Of a DNA stretch of 64,000 nt, positions 36,301 to 49,740 are shown in pieces. Within the stretch, counting starts at the first letter, position 1, and every line of letters starts with the position of its first letter. The notes under the pieces were generated by a model. That model saw only the letters and a program-made list of their open reading frames with translations, was not told where the DNA came from and ran no database searches. Position numbers and translations under genes: made by a program. Source of the stretch: Symbiodinium natans (Eukaryota; Sar; Dinophyceae; Suessiales; Symbiodiniaceae); the NCBI GenBank assembly GCA_905221605.1, contig CAJNDS010002455.1:1-64000 (forward strand), read 5' to 3'.

Positions 36301-39300
36301 GGTTTCGTGTTTTGTGTTTAGGGTTGAGTGTTAAGTTTAGAGTCTAGGGTTTAGGTTTAGGGTTTAGGGTCAAGCGGCTTGGCTAAAATCCTAAACGAAG
36401 TAAAACCCTGAACTCTAAAATCCAAACAGTAAGCATCTGAAACCCCTACCGGTTTTTGGTTTCAGGTTTAGATTTAGGAGGGCTTGAGGTCCCGGCTTTT
36501 GGGGGATACTGTTTAGGGTTTAGGGTTTAGTGCTCGGGGTTTAGAGTGTAGGGTTTAGTGTGTAAGGCAACTTTAAAAACCCTTCCGTTTAGGGTTTAGG
36601 GTTTAGTATTCAGGGTTTAGTGTGTAACGTTTAGGGTTTAGTTTTTAGGGTATGGTGTTTAAGTGTTTAGTGTTTAGGGTTGACTGCTTAAGCGTTTAGG
36701 GTTTCGTGGTAAGTGTTTGGGGGGTTTGTGCTAAGGGCTTAGTGTTAAGTTGTTTGGGTTAGTGTTTGGGGTCTGGTGCTGAGTGTTCAGGGCTTCTTGT
36801 TAAGAGTTTCGGGCTTGGTATTTAGGGTTAAGGGTTTTAAGGATTTTTACAAATTCAAATGATCTGGGGAAGGCACCGGGCCTTCCCCATACCATTGGCA
36901 ACTTTAAAAACCCTTCCGTTTAGGGTTTAGGGTTTAGTATTCAGGGTTTAGTGTGTAATGTTTAGGGTTTAGTTTTTAGGGTGTGGTATTTAAGTGTTTA
37001 GTGTTTAGGGTTTACTGCTTAAGCGTTTAGGGTTTCGTGGTAAGTGTTTGGGGGTTTGTGCTAAGGGCTTAGTGTTAAGTTGTTTGGGTTAGTGTTTGGT
37101 TTCTGGTGCTGAGTGTTTAGGGTTAAGTGTTAAGAGTTTCGGGCTTGGTTTTTAGGGTTTCGGGTTCCAAGGGTTTTACAAATTTAAATGATCTGGGGAA
37201 GGCACCGGGGCCTCCCCAGACCATTTCTCAAAACACTTTTTGAAATTTAAATGGTCTGGGAAAGTCACCGAGGCTTCCCCAGACCATCTGAACTTTTAAA
37301 ACCCCTACAGTCTTCTAGAAATCTGTAAAATTCTGTTTAAACATTCTCAGGATTTTTAAGGGTTTAAAGGCTTTTTTTTTAACCTTAAACTGCTTAAACG
37401 TTTAAGTGGCGGCCCTTTTCGGATTTTAAGGATTTTTAAAGTTGTCAATGGTCTGGAGAAGCCCGGGTGCCTTCCCCAGACCATGGGTTTTTTACAAAGC
37501 CTTAAAGTCCTGAAATTCTTACAGTTGTAAATGGCTGTCCTTTTAAAGTTTAGGGCTTTTAGGATGTTCAATTCTAAAATCCGAAACTTCCTTAATGTTG
37601 AACGGCTGCCCTTTTAAAATTTTAAGGTATTTTAGAATTTTAAGGGATAAACGTCTTCATGGTTTTAAGGACTTTTAAGCCTTTTGAATCCTGAAAGTTT
37701 TGAATGGCTTTAAATACCGTAAAGCCCTTAAAATTTTATAAGGGCTGCCCGTTCAAACACAATTAAGGATTTTAAAGGTTTCAAAAATTTGAAATGGTCT
37801 GGGGAAGCCCCGGTGCCTTCCGCAGATCATCTAAATTCCCATAAAACCCCTAAACCCTGAAAAGCCTTAAAATTCTAAATGGCTGCCCTTCTAAAATTTT
37901 ATGGGGCCACAAGACACACGTTTCAGAAGCAACATGCGCATAAAAACACTAGTGTTTTTATAGGGGATAGTATAACAGAGCTTTGTGTATTCCAGTACAG
38001 TTTTTACTGCATTTTTTCCGAGGAAAAAGCAGAAAATCAGACAAAAACGAAGGCAGGAAAACCATAGGTGTGGATCATGGGGGGGGGGGGGCGGGGGTGA
38101 CCATATATATATATATACACGTAGACATATTGACCCACGAACCTCCAAAGTATGGTTGAGTCAGGTAAAATTCTCTTCCACGATCTGTACCTAGAGGCCC
38201 TCTTTTGCAAACCACCGAAGCCCACACCCTAAACCCTAAACCCTAAACCCGAAACCCTAAACCGCAAGCTTGAGGGCCAGGCCAAGCCGGTCTAAGTGGC
38301 ACAAGAGAAGTTAGGCCGGAAGTCTCCCTCAACCCCTAAACCCCTAAACCCTAAACCCCTAAACCCTAAACCCCAAACCCCAGACCCCCCAATTCCAAAC
38401 CCAAATCCCACCTGGGAAGCCGAATTTTTTCGGGCCCTTGCCTGTTTTGTTTGGGGGAGGGGGGGGGGGTGTTTGGGGTAGTCGGGGAGTTCGGTTTAAG
38501 AGCTTAAGGGCCCAGGGGAGTTTTAGGGGATTGGAGGTTTGGGTTGGGATGTTTTTCCCCCGTACACGAACAGTCCTTAATAGTAATTACAACACCCCCT
38601 AGTATAATCCCTACTCAGGACTGTTAGTATAAAGGGGAACACCCCCAGGTCTGGGTATTTAGGATCAGGGGCTGAGGCGTTGAGGGGCTTTAATGGGGTA
38701 GCGGCGTAAGGTTTCAATCCGTTCGCACAAAGTTTGAAGCCCCCGAGTACGCCCAGGAGAGCACATACTCATCGGCCTTCCTACGTCGACCTTGAAGATC
38801 GAGCCGAAGACGGCTTGTGAGCTGCAGATGATGAACCGACAGACTTTCGTGACCTGGCGCGCGTTCTCGGGGCGGTCAGGTCCTTGAAAGAGCAAACCCT
38901 TACAACTGCCCAAATGGCCAGGACTATAGAGTACTCACTTTTATGGCCTCTTTTTTGCTGGGGCGCGGGGAGAGATCACTGTCATGGCCTCTTTTGTTAG
39001 TGGTGCGGGGAACATGATTCAGAGCGCTGGCCTAATGTCTTTGGCATGCGTTGACTGCTTTCTTAAATGGCCTGAGTGTGGTATGAGGTGTGCGGTCGAA
39101 AGGTCCTTGGGGTGTGGCTCACTCATGGAGTTGAAGCGATTGATCTCTTCCTCTTTCTGCTATGTTTGTAGGGCAAGGTCCCGAAACCCCAAGCTCTAAA
39201 CCCTAAACCCTTTACGGCCAAGGGTCAAAACGATAATTTCCCCCAAGCGGGACCACACTTGATGAAACCGGCCACGTATGGAGAGCGTCATTCTGCACCT

Positions 39301-42300
39301 GAGGCTCCCAGAAGCCCTAAACCCTAAACCCTAAACCCTAAACCCTAAACCCTAAACCCTAAACCCTAAACCCTCACAATGGTACCAACTTAGGAAAGAA
39401 TCATGGCCGAGTGCCCGGACGAGCGTGACACGACCGTCGCGCGCTTGGAAGTTTTTTTTTTTGGTTTAGGGTTTAGGGCTTAGGGCTTAGGGCTTAGGGT
39501 TTAGGGTTTAGGGTTTAGGGTTTAGGGTTTAGGGTTTAGGGTGTTCCCCATTTTGGGGCTTTCCGAAACTAGGGGTATTGAGGGGGCGGGGGGGGGGGGT
39601 AAAGGGTTTAGGGTTTAGAGTGTAGGGAAATGGGGCTTTCCGAGATTAGGGGTACCTTATTGGGGACCTTATTATAAGGGGATACTATTATTTGGGGTGT
39701 CTTATTGGGGGGGGGGGGGCCCTATTGTCGTAAACTCCCCACTTTGGGGAGGAGGGTTGGAGGTTTCGCTGCGGCTCTAGCTCCGGAGTTGCGCTTGCTT
39801 TTGAGGTGGGTTTAGGGTTTGGGGTTTGGGGTTTGGGGCGCGTGCTTGTAGCGGATTTCTGGAGACATGCCAGACAATGGAGAGTGTCGCCGAGTGAAAT
39901 TGATATCCTAAGCTCAGGATGAATGAGTTATTCACTTGTTTTTGTTTTGTTTAACGGTTCTTCTTCTGTTGCGCTAAGTCCTAAACCCTACGCCTTAAAC
40001 CTTTAGACCATAAAACGCTTAATCATTAAACCTGTACTGAGGACCTCCAACTCCGGAGCCTTCTGTAGGGCTACTAAATAGGATGTTAGACATCATACTC
40101 ACCATAAACTAAGGTACCCAAGAAAGGATCGTCAAATTTGGCTCCCCCCCCCCAAAAAAAAAACTCCAAGTGGTGTGGTCTGGGTCAAGCGAAAACCATA
40201 AACCGCCCGTTGCTTCGAGGTGCAGGGTATCCTCAATGAGATGGCTATCAAGGCGGAAGTCAAGCTTGGTGTGACACGAGGCGGGGAGGGGCAGGGTATC
40301 CCAAACTCGGAACCTCTAAACCCTAAACCCCAAAATTGCCCCCCAAATCCTGGTCTTCCAAGAAACTCCCAGCCCCTTTCCAGCTTGCATTCGGCACTCC
40401 CAACACCGGAGATCATGTTTAGGGTTAGGGTTTAGGGTTTCAGGTGCACCCAATGGCCCCATGATCCTCGGAAGGTACGGAAAGTCCATGCATCATCATG
40501 CATACAGAATGTGACACATGAGTGGTTGTCAAAATTACTTAGTAGCTGAATGAGTACACTTTATGCTTTTGGGGGGTTTAAACTCCCCTATAGAACTGAA
40601 AGTGTACACTTTTTGGGGCTTATGAACTCAGCAACTGAGATGAGTGGTTGTCAAAATTATGGTCCCTTTTGGCTTTTTTAATACGGCACCGAATATTCAG
40701 GCTACCCCAAAAGGGATCATAATTTTGACAACAACCCATATGAGCTTAGGCTTGTAAACCCTCAGCGGGCATACGCTGCGCTCGGTAGGAGATGGTGTCC
40801 TTCCCTCGGTCCATAACTTTCTCAAGATGCGAAGCCACGAAGCCACAGTACACCCCTGTAGCCCTTGAACCCATGAACCCCTCAAAGCCCTTAAGCCCTT
40901 GAGCCGCCTTAAATCCCTCAAAACTCTAAGCCCTGAATGCCGAACCAGAAGGTCGTTTTGTTTTTTGTTTTGCTTTTTGTCCGGGGCTTGGACGCCAGGG
41001 AGTGAGTGTAGGTTTTACTGTCCAAACTTAACCTACAGGAGCCAAAGTAGGCCTTCCTGCCCTTGTTTGGAGAGTTTAGGTTCCCGTAGACGCCCCTTCA
41101 AGGCAAAAAGGGCACCCTTTTTATTCCTAGGTGACTCTTAGTCTTAGTTCTATCTACACCTTAAAATCTAAACCCTAACCCCTAAGCCCTAAACCACCCT
41201 AAGCCCCTCAAAGCCAAGCCTAGCACTTCTAGCGCCCCAGAGGTGCTTCGGAGATTCTCAAGCGGAGCGCCGTGTTCCGAGCTGCCAGCGAGGAGTTCAT
41301 CGATGACGTCCGCATCTCGAGCATGAAAAGGGTTGTTTAGGGTTTGAGGTTTGGGGTTTAAGGTTTAGGGTTTAGGGTTCCCACCCGACAAGTAGGGCTG
41401 TTCGATTTTAAGGACAAGCCGGCGACGCACGTCATGTGACGCGACGCAGTCAGGACAGTACCAGGACAGCAGGTAGGACAGTTGTGAGGCAGGACAGTTG
41501 TGAGCCAGGACAAGCAGTACAAGATGCACGCCAGAACAAGGACAGCAGGTAGGACTGGGAGGCAACTGTACCGAAATGTCGCGTTACTAGGCAGGGAGGC
41601 TCAGGCGGGCGACTGTACCGAAAATGTTGCCACACGAAGTTGCCATACGAAGCGGGCCACGGAGCCACGGAGGCCGAGGACCGAAATGTCGCCATACTAA
41701 TCAGGCCGGCCGAACTGTTCTGTCGCTTCGTAGGCTCCCATTGCAGATGAAAGTGCTACGACACCAAGAGCGCGGGAACTCGACGGGGTTGGATCTAGAT
41801 TAGGGTCTCCGTGTCGTCCTGCACGCACGCAAGATTTCTCGCAGAAAAGCCCCCAAGAGGCTTAATCTTGCAGAGGTGATGTTTGAAGGACAGGGTGGGG
41901 ATTTTCGAAGCGATAACTTGTTTTCTTTTGGGGGGAGGGGGGCAGCGGGGTTGGGGGGTATGCAACCCAAGGTTCCCTAATACTCCCTAAGGTTCCCCAG
42001 GTACCTTAAGAACCCCACGGGGGGGCGGGGGGGGGGGGGGGGTGGGCAGATGATGGGGTGGTGCTCGGCTTTCTCTTAATGTGCTAAGGTCAATGATCGA
42101 CCCCAAAAGATCGCCGGGTTCAGAGCCTTATTTGTGCATTCCCTACATGAGCTCCGAAACTACGCGTTTTGATAGTCCAAGTTAAGCCCTAAACTTCTAC
42201 AGCTCAAGCTCAGGACCGCGCATGTATGCTTGCCTGTACAAGGCCGAATGCTCTACAGCTTCAGCTTGGAGTTCGGGTTGAGGATTGACTTTCGGGTTAT

Positions 42301-45300
42301 TAGCATTGAAACCAGGCACGGGAGCGGGGGTGGGGTGCAGGGCTTGGGGGTAGGTGCAGGGGTGGGGGTTTAGGGGTATTGAGGTTTGGGGGTATTTGCT
42401 CTACATGGATCGAAGACACGCAACAAGATTACCAAAGCGAATGCCTGTTCTAGGGAGTGTGCAAGACGTGACATTAAATTGAGGGTTGCTTAAGGGGTAT
42501 AAGGAGGGACCCCTAGATACGTAAGTAGCCCCTAAATAAGCCCCAAATAACCCCTAAGGTCCCTTGTAAGGGTCCCTCCTGTAGTCCCTTGGGTTGTGGT
42601 CCAAACAGAAAAGTACAAACCTAAACCATCAAAGGCTCTTCTAAATCTTGGGGTCCTCTGTACAAACCATGCCAGTACCAAGTACATGAATATGAAAGAA
42701 AAGGAAGTTAACTTTTTAGAGTAAACTGACTTAGGTTCAGGAGGTTAGCACAAACCTGTGATGGAGACCCTGAGACTCTGAACTCTAAATCCCGAAACCT
42801 AAAACCACAAATCCTAAACCTGCTTATTGGGCACTTAGGTGCCCTTGCATGGTCCCTTAACAGGTTCCACATGGGGAACAATTGAGGTTCTCAAGCACCC
42901 ACCCCCTCGGGGGTCGAAACTTCTTCCTGCGAGGATAGGGAGGTCATCTGTGATGAGAAGGAGGTGGCCGACCACATGTTCATCATCGTCAGGCCAAACT
43001 GGACTTCAGCTCGATGTTTTAGCTTGGCCCTGAAACCTAAACTCTTTTTGCCGTAAACCCTAAACCCTGAACCCGGAACACTGAACCCGAAACCCTAGAC
43101 CCTAACCCCTGAACCCTAAAGAACCTAAACTCCAAGCCCTAGATGTAGCCGTAGCTCGAGTGGAAGCCACAGCTCAACACCTTAAGACCCTGAACGCAAG
43201 AGCGTCGGCACTCTATGTAGGGCCTGACCGGCTTTGCATTTGTGGCCTCGGAGTGTTTAGGGTTTGGTTTTGGGGTTTAGGGTTTCGGGTTTGGGGTTTA
43301 GGGTTTAGCGCCCCAAATATAAATCAAGGGGACCAAAATGTAGGGGAGCTGCCTCACATGGCGGCCGATCTCTCCAACTTGGATCAACCTGTCCCACCCC
43401 CCTTCCCCCTAGTTGATCTTCTACATGTTTGGCCTTCCTCATCTTGCAGAGATGGAAAACTGACGTAGCATTTGGGATGTTCACCCTTATACTAAGTATA
43501 ATACGGAGCATCCCTACATAGCATTCTACTTCCCCGAAGGGGCTTTGGGGCTTCTAGGCCACGCCCAACCCTTCAGCCAAGCTCAAAAGCCCGAAGCAAC
43601 CAAGTCCCGAAATGCTGAAGCTGGTAATCCAAGGACCCCTCATCTCTAGATCCCAAGATCAGTCCCTCACAACTTTGGCCCCAAAAATTCCCTCAAACCT
43701 AAATCCTAAACCCTAAACCCTAATCACCTTGGTCCCAGAGACCCCACCTTGCTCCTGAGGGGCCACGCCGCGGTGCTCGGCGACTCGGGGGAGGAGGAGG
43801 ACTCAGTTCTCCGTTTCAAAGCAGGCCCACTCATCCGAAACCCTAAGCCCTGAACCCTGAACCCTGAACCCTGAACCCTAAACCCTAAACCCTAAACCTA
43901 AACCCCAAATCCTAAACCCCAAACCCTAAGGAACCAGTGGGGTGGAAGGGAGGGGGTGTAAGGGCCCAGTATTCCCAAAATAAGGCTTCATAATCCCAAA
44001 TACGCCTTCATAAGCCCGAATCAGGGAACAGAGGCACCCCCCGGACGCCCAGGGGCTCGAGGGGTGAAGGGGTTTAGGGAATGAGGGGTTTAGGGTTTTA
44101 GAGGTTTTGGGGTTTAGAGGTTCAGGGGTTTAGGGGTTTAAGGGTTTAGGGACCATAAAGCCTAAAGCCAAGCGGCTCAAGTAATCGTACTCGCAAAGCT
44201 GGTATTAGTAGAAACGTACAAAGAATAGTTAAAGATGGTCGCCAAATCGCCCTTAGCATCCTTCCCTTAGCATTCTTCCCCCTTAGCAGACATGATGAGG
44301 GAATCAGGGCCCCATGTAGACCCTTTGAGGGAAGAGTTTGGGGCACCTCATTCCCTCATTCCCTACTAAGAACCAGCCAGATTCTTCCGAAGTTCGCAGG
44401 CACCGCATGCTGCGAGTCCGCCATCCTTGGCACCTGCACCTACTTTCCCTATGCCGCAGCCTGGCGCCGAAGATTGCCCAGGGGCGCGAAGCCATATAGG
44501 GTTTCGGGTTCAATTTAGCGTTTAGGCTCAGAGTTCGTGAGCCCTAAACCCTAAGCCCTAAACCCTAGGCCCGGCTTCTGGCTTGGGCGTGTGTTGGTGG
44601 AGCCTTTTGGCGGCTGAGAGGCTTAGAGATGTAGGTTTAGGCTCTGGGTTGAACAAAGCAAAATACATTTAAAGAAATCCATTGAAACATACAATAAACT
44701 CTAAAAAAGAAGAAACAACTATATCTATATTATGTATATATATATAGCAACTCTATAAAACAGTTGGCAAGAGGAAAGCCCCCCCAAGGTGAAGGCCATG
44801 AGCCTGTGCCTGGCCCTGACGCTCAGCCGCAAAGACTTCGAGGCTCGGGGGGCCGCCTTGGGGCTTTCTGCAGGGCTTCGACTGGGGGCTGAGGGTTTAG
44901 GGTTTAGGGTTTGGGGTTTAGGGTTTAGGGTTTGGGGTTTAGGGTTTGGGGTTTAGGGTTTGGGGTTTAGGGTTTGGGGTTTAGGGTGTTAGGGTTTGGG
45001 GTTTAGGGTTAAGGGTTTAGGGTTAAGGGTTTAGGGTTTAGGACGGTTTCGGATGTCCGGAACCACCTGAGGGATTTGCTTTTCTTGGGTCGGCGGGGAG
45101 GAGAGGGGGAGAGGGGGATCAGGGTATGTCGAGAAAGTCACACATGCGCAGTCGTGCCAAGCAGCCTTGTCCGCGCATCTAGGTTGAGGACATTTAGCGT
45201 TTCGGCGTCTGTGCTCCCCTAGGCGAGTTCGTAGATGCTTCCATGGGGTCGTCCGTCAACGGTTTTTTTGCGGGCCCGACTTCAACCCTAAACCCTAAAC

Positions 45301-48300
45301 CCTGAACCCAATTCCCCATTCCCGAAAGGCGAAACCTTGGGCTTGGGGTTGCGAAGGAAAACTCGAAGAGCCGGCCGCTTTCCCCAAGCCCTAAACCCCA
45401 AACCCTAAACCCTAAACCCTAAACCCCCAACCCTAAACCCTAAACCCTAAACCCTAAACCCCAACCCCTACGGCTCCTAACAGCCCAAGGTCGGTATGTT
45501 TTCGCGACTTTAGACCCACATGTAAATGTTTAATTCATGTTCTTGGAACCCTAGGGAACCCCTAAAGCCGAAACCGCCTTAACCCCAACTTGCCTAAAGC
45601 CCATTTAGGGTTTAGGGTTTAGGGTTTAGGGTTTAGGGTTTAGGGTTTGGGGGATTGGGGCCACCTTCTGTCTGTTGTCCCCTCAAGTTAATGTAGTCCA
45701 CCCCCTCCACCCTCAGCAACTGGGTATCCCCAAAGTTTCGGATGGCCCAAACAACTTAGCACAATTCCGGGGTGCGAGGTTACCCTTTCTCATCGAATCG
45801 TTCCTGCCTTTTTTTCTCCGAACAATTTCGCACAACTCTGGGCAGGATTCAGGGTGGGGGGGGGGGGGTGGTATGGGATCCTATTGGTGCAGGCTGCCCT
45901 GGACAAGTTCCCACACGAGAAGCAGATGTCCCTCGGCTTCAGCGATTTGGTCTTCCAGGTTTATACAGGCATGAAAGCTGGTGGAGTGGGGGGGTCGAGT
46001 GTTCCACTCGCATCAGGTATGACTATGGATTCAGGGGCTTGAGGTTTTAGGGTTTTTAGGGTCTGGGGAAGTTGGGATATTGGGGGGGGGGGGGGGGGGG
46101 TTGGAGTTCAGGTTAAGGGTCTAGATCTTCGATCCCGCCTTCCTACTACCTTTGAACTCCCCCCCCCCCCCAAACCCCAAACCCTAAACCCTAATTAAAC
46201 CCTAAACAAACCATGAACCCTAAACCCTAAACCCTAAACCCAGTTCGGTTTCAGTTTCGGGCCGCGGTGTGCCCTAACATGAGGCCGAGATTTGACCCAG
46301 AAATCCCCTAAATCCTGAACCCCTCAACCCATGAACCTTGTACTAGTACCCTCAACTATATCCCCCTTGAGAATTATTAATTTTGGTTTATATAGAACCC
46401 AAAAGAAATTAGAAATACTATGGCAATTAAGGTTGAAAGGAGAGTATAGCCAAAGCCTTCCTACTCCCTAACCCTCCAAAAGCCTGCCTTGAAGAACTAA
46501 CCGGGTATATATTTCCCTAGATGGGGGGTTTACGATAGCGGAACCCCAATATAGATCCCCCGTTAAAAGTGGGAGCCCCTTATAGTAAGGACCCCAATAA
46601 CTAGGACCGGGAGTAGGCAATGTTTTTCAATTTTTTAGGGTTGGGGTTCCCTTGTAATCCCCTTCATTAAAACCAAAAAAGGTACCCTTTTTATTCCAGG
46701 TTACTCCCGGGTCTAGATGAGGTACCCCTAATTTCGGAAAGTGCCCAGCTAGGAATAAGCCCCCCAGCGCCAACATCTCCCTTCCACAGGGGCGTATCAG
46801 TTCCTCGCGAAGATTCTGCCCACAGACTCCCCACCCTTGAGCTTTTCCCCTAAACCCTAAACCCTAAACCCTAAGCCTTTCAGTTGCACTATATCCTTGA
46901 AAGTTTCCGAAGCGACAGATTACGACGTGAAGCACAGATTTTGATGCCGAAACCTTGTACAGCAACGGGAACACTTCAAATGACACCCCCTCCTGTTGCC
47001 TCCAGTAGCACAAGCACAGAGTTTTGGCTATAATCCTTCTTGCAAACCCGAAACCCTAAACCCTACCTTATTATAGGAGACCCCCCCAAAAAAAAGTAAT
47101 AATAAGAAAAGGAGAAGAGGGTACCCCTATGTTTGGGAAAGCCCCAACTCAACCCATCGCAGCTTGCAGAAAGCCCAGGTTCGCCAAGCTCCTGGAGGAC
47201 GAGGAATCACAGGACCCGTTTAGGGTTTAGGGCTTAGGGCTTAGGGTTTAGGGTGTAGGGTTTAGAGTTCGAGTCGACACACAAAAAAAACACACCTACA
47301 TACATACAGACAGACTTTTACACAGGTATTTCAGGGTTATTTTGGAGGTTCATGGGCTCTTTTTTTTTGAGGGAGGGGGGGTGGGGTAAGTAGGGTAACC
47401 GTCATGTAAACCGGCTCTGAATCATGGTGCGGGCCTAAGCTCCAAACCCCGAAGCCGCCCTAAAACCGAAACCCTAAACCCCCAAACCCCAAACCCCTAA
47501 ACCCCTAAACCCCTAAACCCTAAACCCTATTCCCTAAACCCCGAAACCCTATACCCTAAACCCTAAACCCTAAACCCTAACACCACAGGACATGCTGTTC
47601 AGCCTGCCCCGCGTCCTGAAGATCAACCACCTCCTTTTTCAGTCGTCGAGTCGCTTGGCACCGGACGAATGTGGATCGCTACTTTTCCCGAAGCCCTTAA
47701 CCTCAAGTTGGTTTTGGGTTCAGGGTTTGGGGTTGAGGGTTTTGGGTTTGGGGTTTAGGTTTTAGGGCGTTTTTTTCTTTTCAATACCTCAAGTTGGGAT
47801 TAGGGTTTAAGGTTTGGGGGGTTTAGGGTTTGGGGTTGAAGGTAAACCCCAAACGCTAAACCATTCTTGGTCTGTGAACAAATGGTCATTCTCGTCTCCC
47901 TGATGGTGATTTGTCGGTGCTTTTCCCGTTGGGGTTTTGCGTGTTTTTCTTTTTCGGCCAACACCGAGCAAGGATGCTTTGTTGTTGTTTGGTGTGGGGG
48001 GGGAAGGCGGGTTGGGGGGGGGGGGGGTGACCCTCTAAACCCTCTCAACCCTCCAAACACTGTCGACCCTTTAACCCTATAAACACTAAACCCTATATAC
48101 CGTTACCCTATCAACCCTAAACCCTAAGCCCTCTGAACCCTCCAAACCCTATCAACCCCATAAACCCTATGATTCCTAAACCCTAAGTGTCTAAGTCGCT
48201 TGTGGGGCACCTGGAGAATGCCTTGGGCTTCTCTCACGGCTCTTGGGCAAGAAAATATTGGTGTCAGAGCTGTCATTTCCAGATTCGCCACTGCGAAGAT

Positions 48301-49709
48301 GTTTCCCATGTGGCTGCCGACAGAATCTATGAGCAGACATCGAGCGAAGTCGGCGCTTGAGGGTTTAGGGTTTAGGGTTTAGGGTTTAGGGTTTAGGGTT
48401 TAGGCACCGAGTTTACTGTAGTCACGGGGCAAATGGGATCTTTTGGCCCGCGGGTTTTCTGAGCGGCTGGCAAGCTTCTTCCAGTCAGCGCTTGAGGGTT
48501 TAGGGTTTAGGGTTTAGGGCTTACAGTAAAGTCCAGCAAGCTGGAACATGGGTTTAAGGATGAGTAGAGCTGGGATTCCCTTTAGTATACCTTTGGGGGT
48601 TTGGGGATCAAGACGTTCCAACCTTTTGGAGTGTACTGCTGCTCAGTAGCTGAGTGAGTACACTTTACACTTTTTGGGATACTATAATCCTAAACCCTAA
48701 ACCCTAAACCCTGAACTCAGCAACTAAGGTACGTAGGGTAACGGGACAGCTGCAAGGGTTGCTTCAGGGTTTGTTCCCTTCGCAGCTCACAACTCCGGGT
48801 TTGTCGTCAGGGTTTTAGGGCTTAGGGCTTAGGGCTCAGGGTTTAGGGCCACCTCAGCAACCCTGTAAGCCATAAGGTCGAAAACCCTAAAACCCTAAAT
48901 CCCAAAGCCCCAAAACCTGACTCCTAAACCCTAAACCTTAAGTCCCTATGCCCTAAATCCCTAAGCCCCAAAACCTGACTCCCAAACTGGGCGCTTGGTG
49001 TTCAAGGCATCGACTTCCTGCGGAAGATGTGCGAGTTCGCGGACGAGGCGCCAAAGATTGGAGATGCAAACGCTGAGCATTTTGGGATCAGGGTTTAGGG
49101 TTTAGGGTTCAAAGCCCTAAACCTGAGACCCGAGCGAGCCCGAGCAAGGTTGAGGGCAGGGTTTGCTTGTGTCAGCGTGGCATGTCCAATTCTGCGGCTT
49201 TGAGTCACAAAGGGTCTATATGGAGCTCCAGGGCAGATGTGGCTGTCTGAGGACTATCGTATTATGATTCATATTGTTACTATTGATACCATTGTTACCA
49301 TTGCTACTTTGTTACCATTGCTACCATTGTTGCCGTCGTTAGCATTCTTACCATTGCTACTGTTGTTACTGTTATTACTGTTCTATTGTTATTATTGTCA
49401 TTCTTGTCATCATTGTTGTTCTTGTTATTCTTGTTGTTATTGTGATTATTGTTTTTATTGTCACTATGGTGATATGATTCGGTTATTGCTAGTGTAGCTC
49501 CGCTGCACTCTTGGCAAACTGCCGAAGAGCTCGGCAGGTCTACTACGCCCCTGGCGAGACCATCATCATCCGAGGAGAGAGCTGCGCCGTCGGCAAGACG
49601 GTCATGCCACTCGGCCTGGGGGTGATGTGACTGTCTGTGTGTGACTGTATGACTGTGTGACACTGTGTGTGTGTGTGTGTGTGTGACACTGTGTGTGTGT
49701 GTGTGTCAC

Positions 49710-49740
<31 letters not shown>

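Noticed and set aside
38665-38913. 82-codon - strand frame
   Set aside because: Shadow of the + strand exon 38757-38879, which has clear CNB PBC and alpha-C motifs and matching phases.
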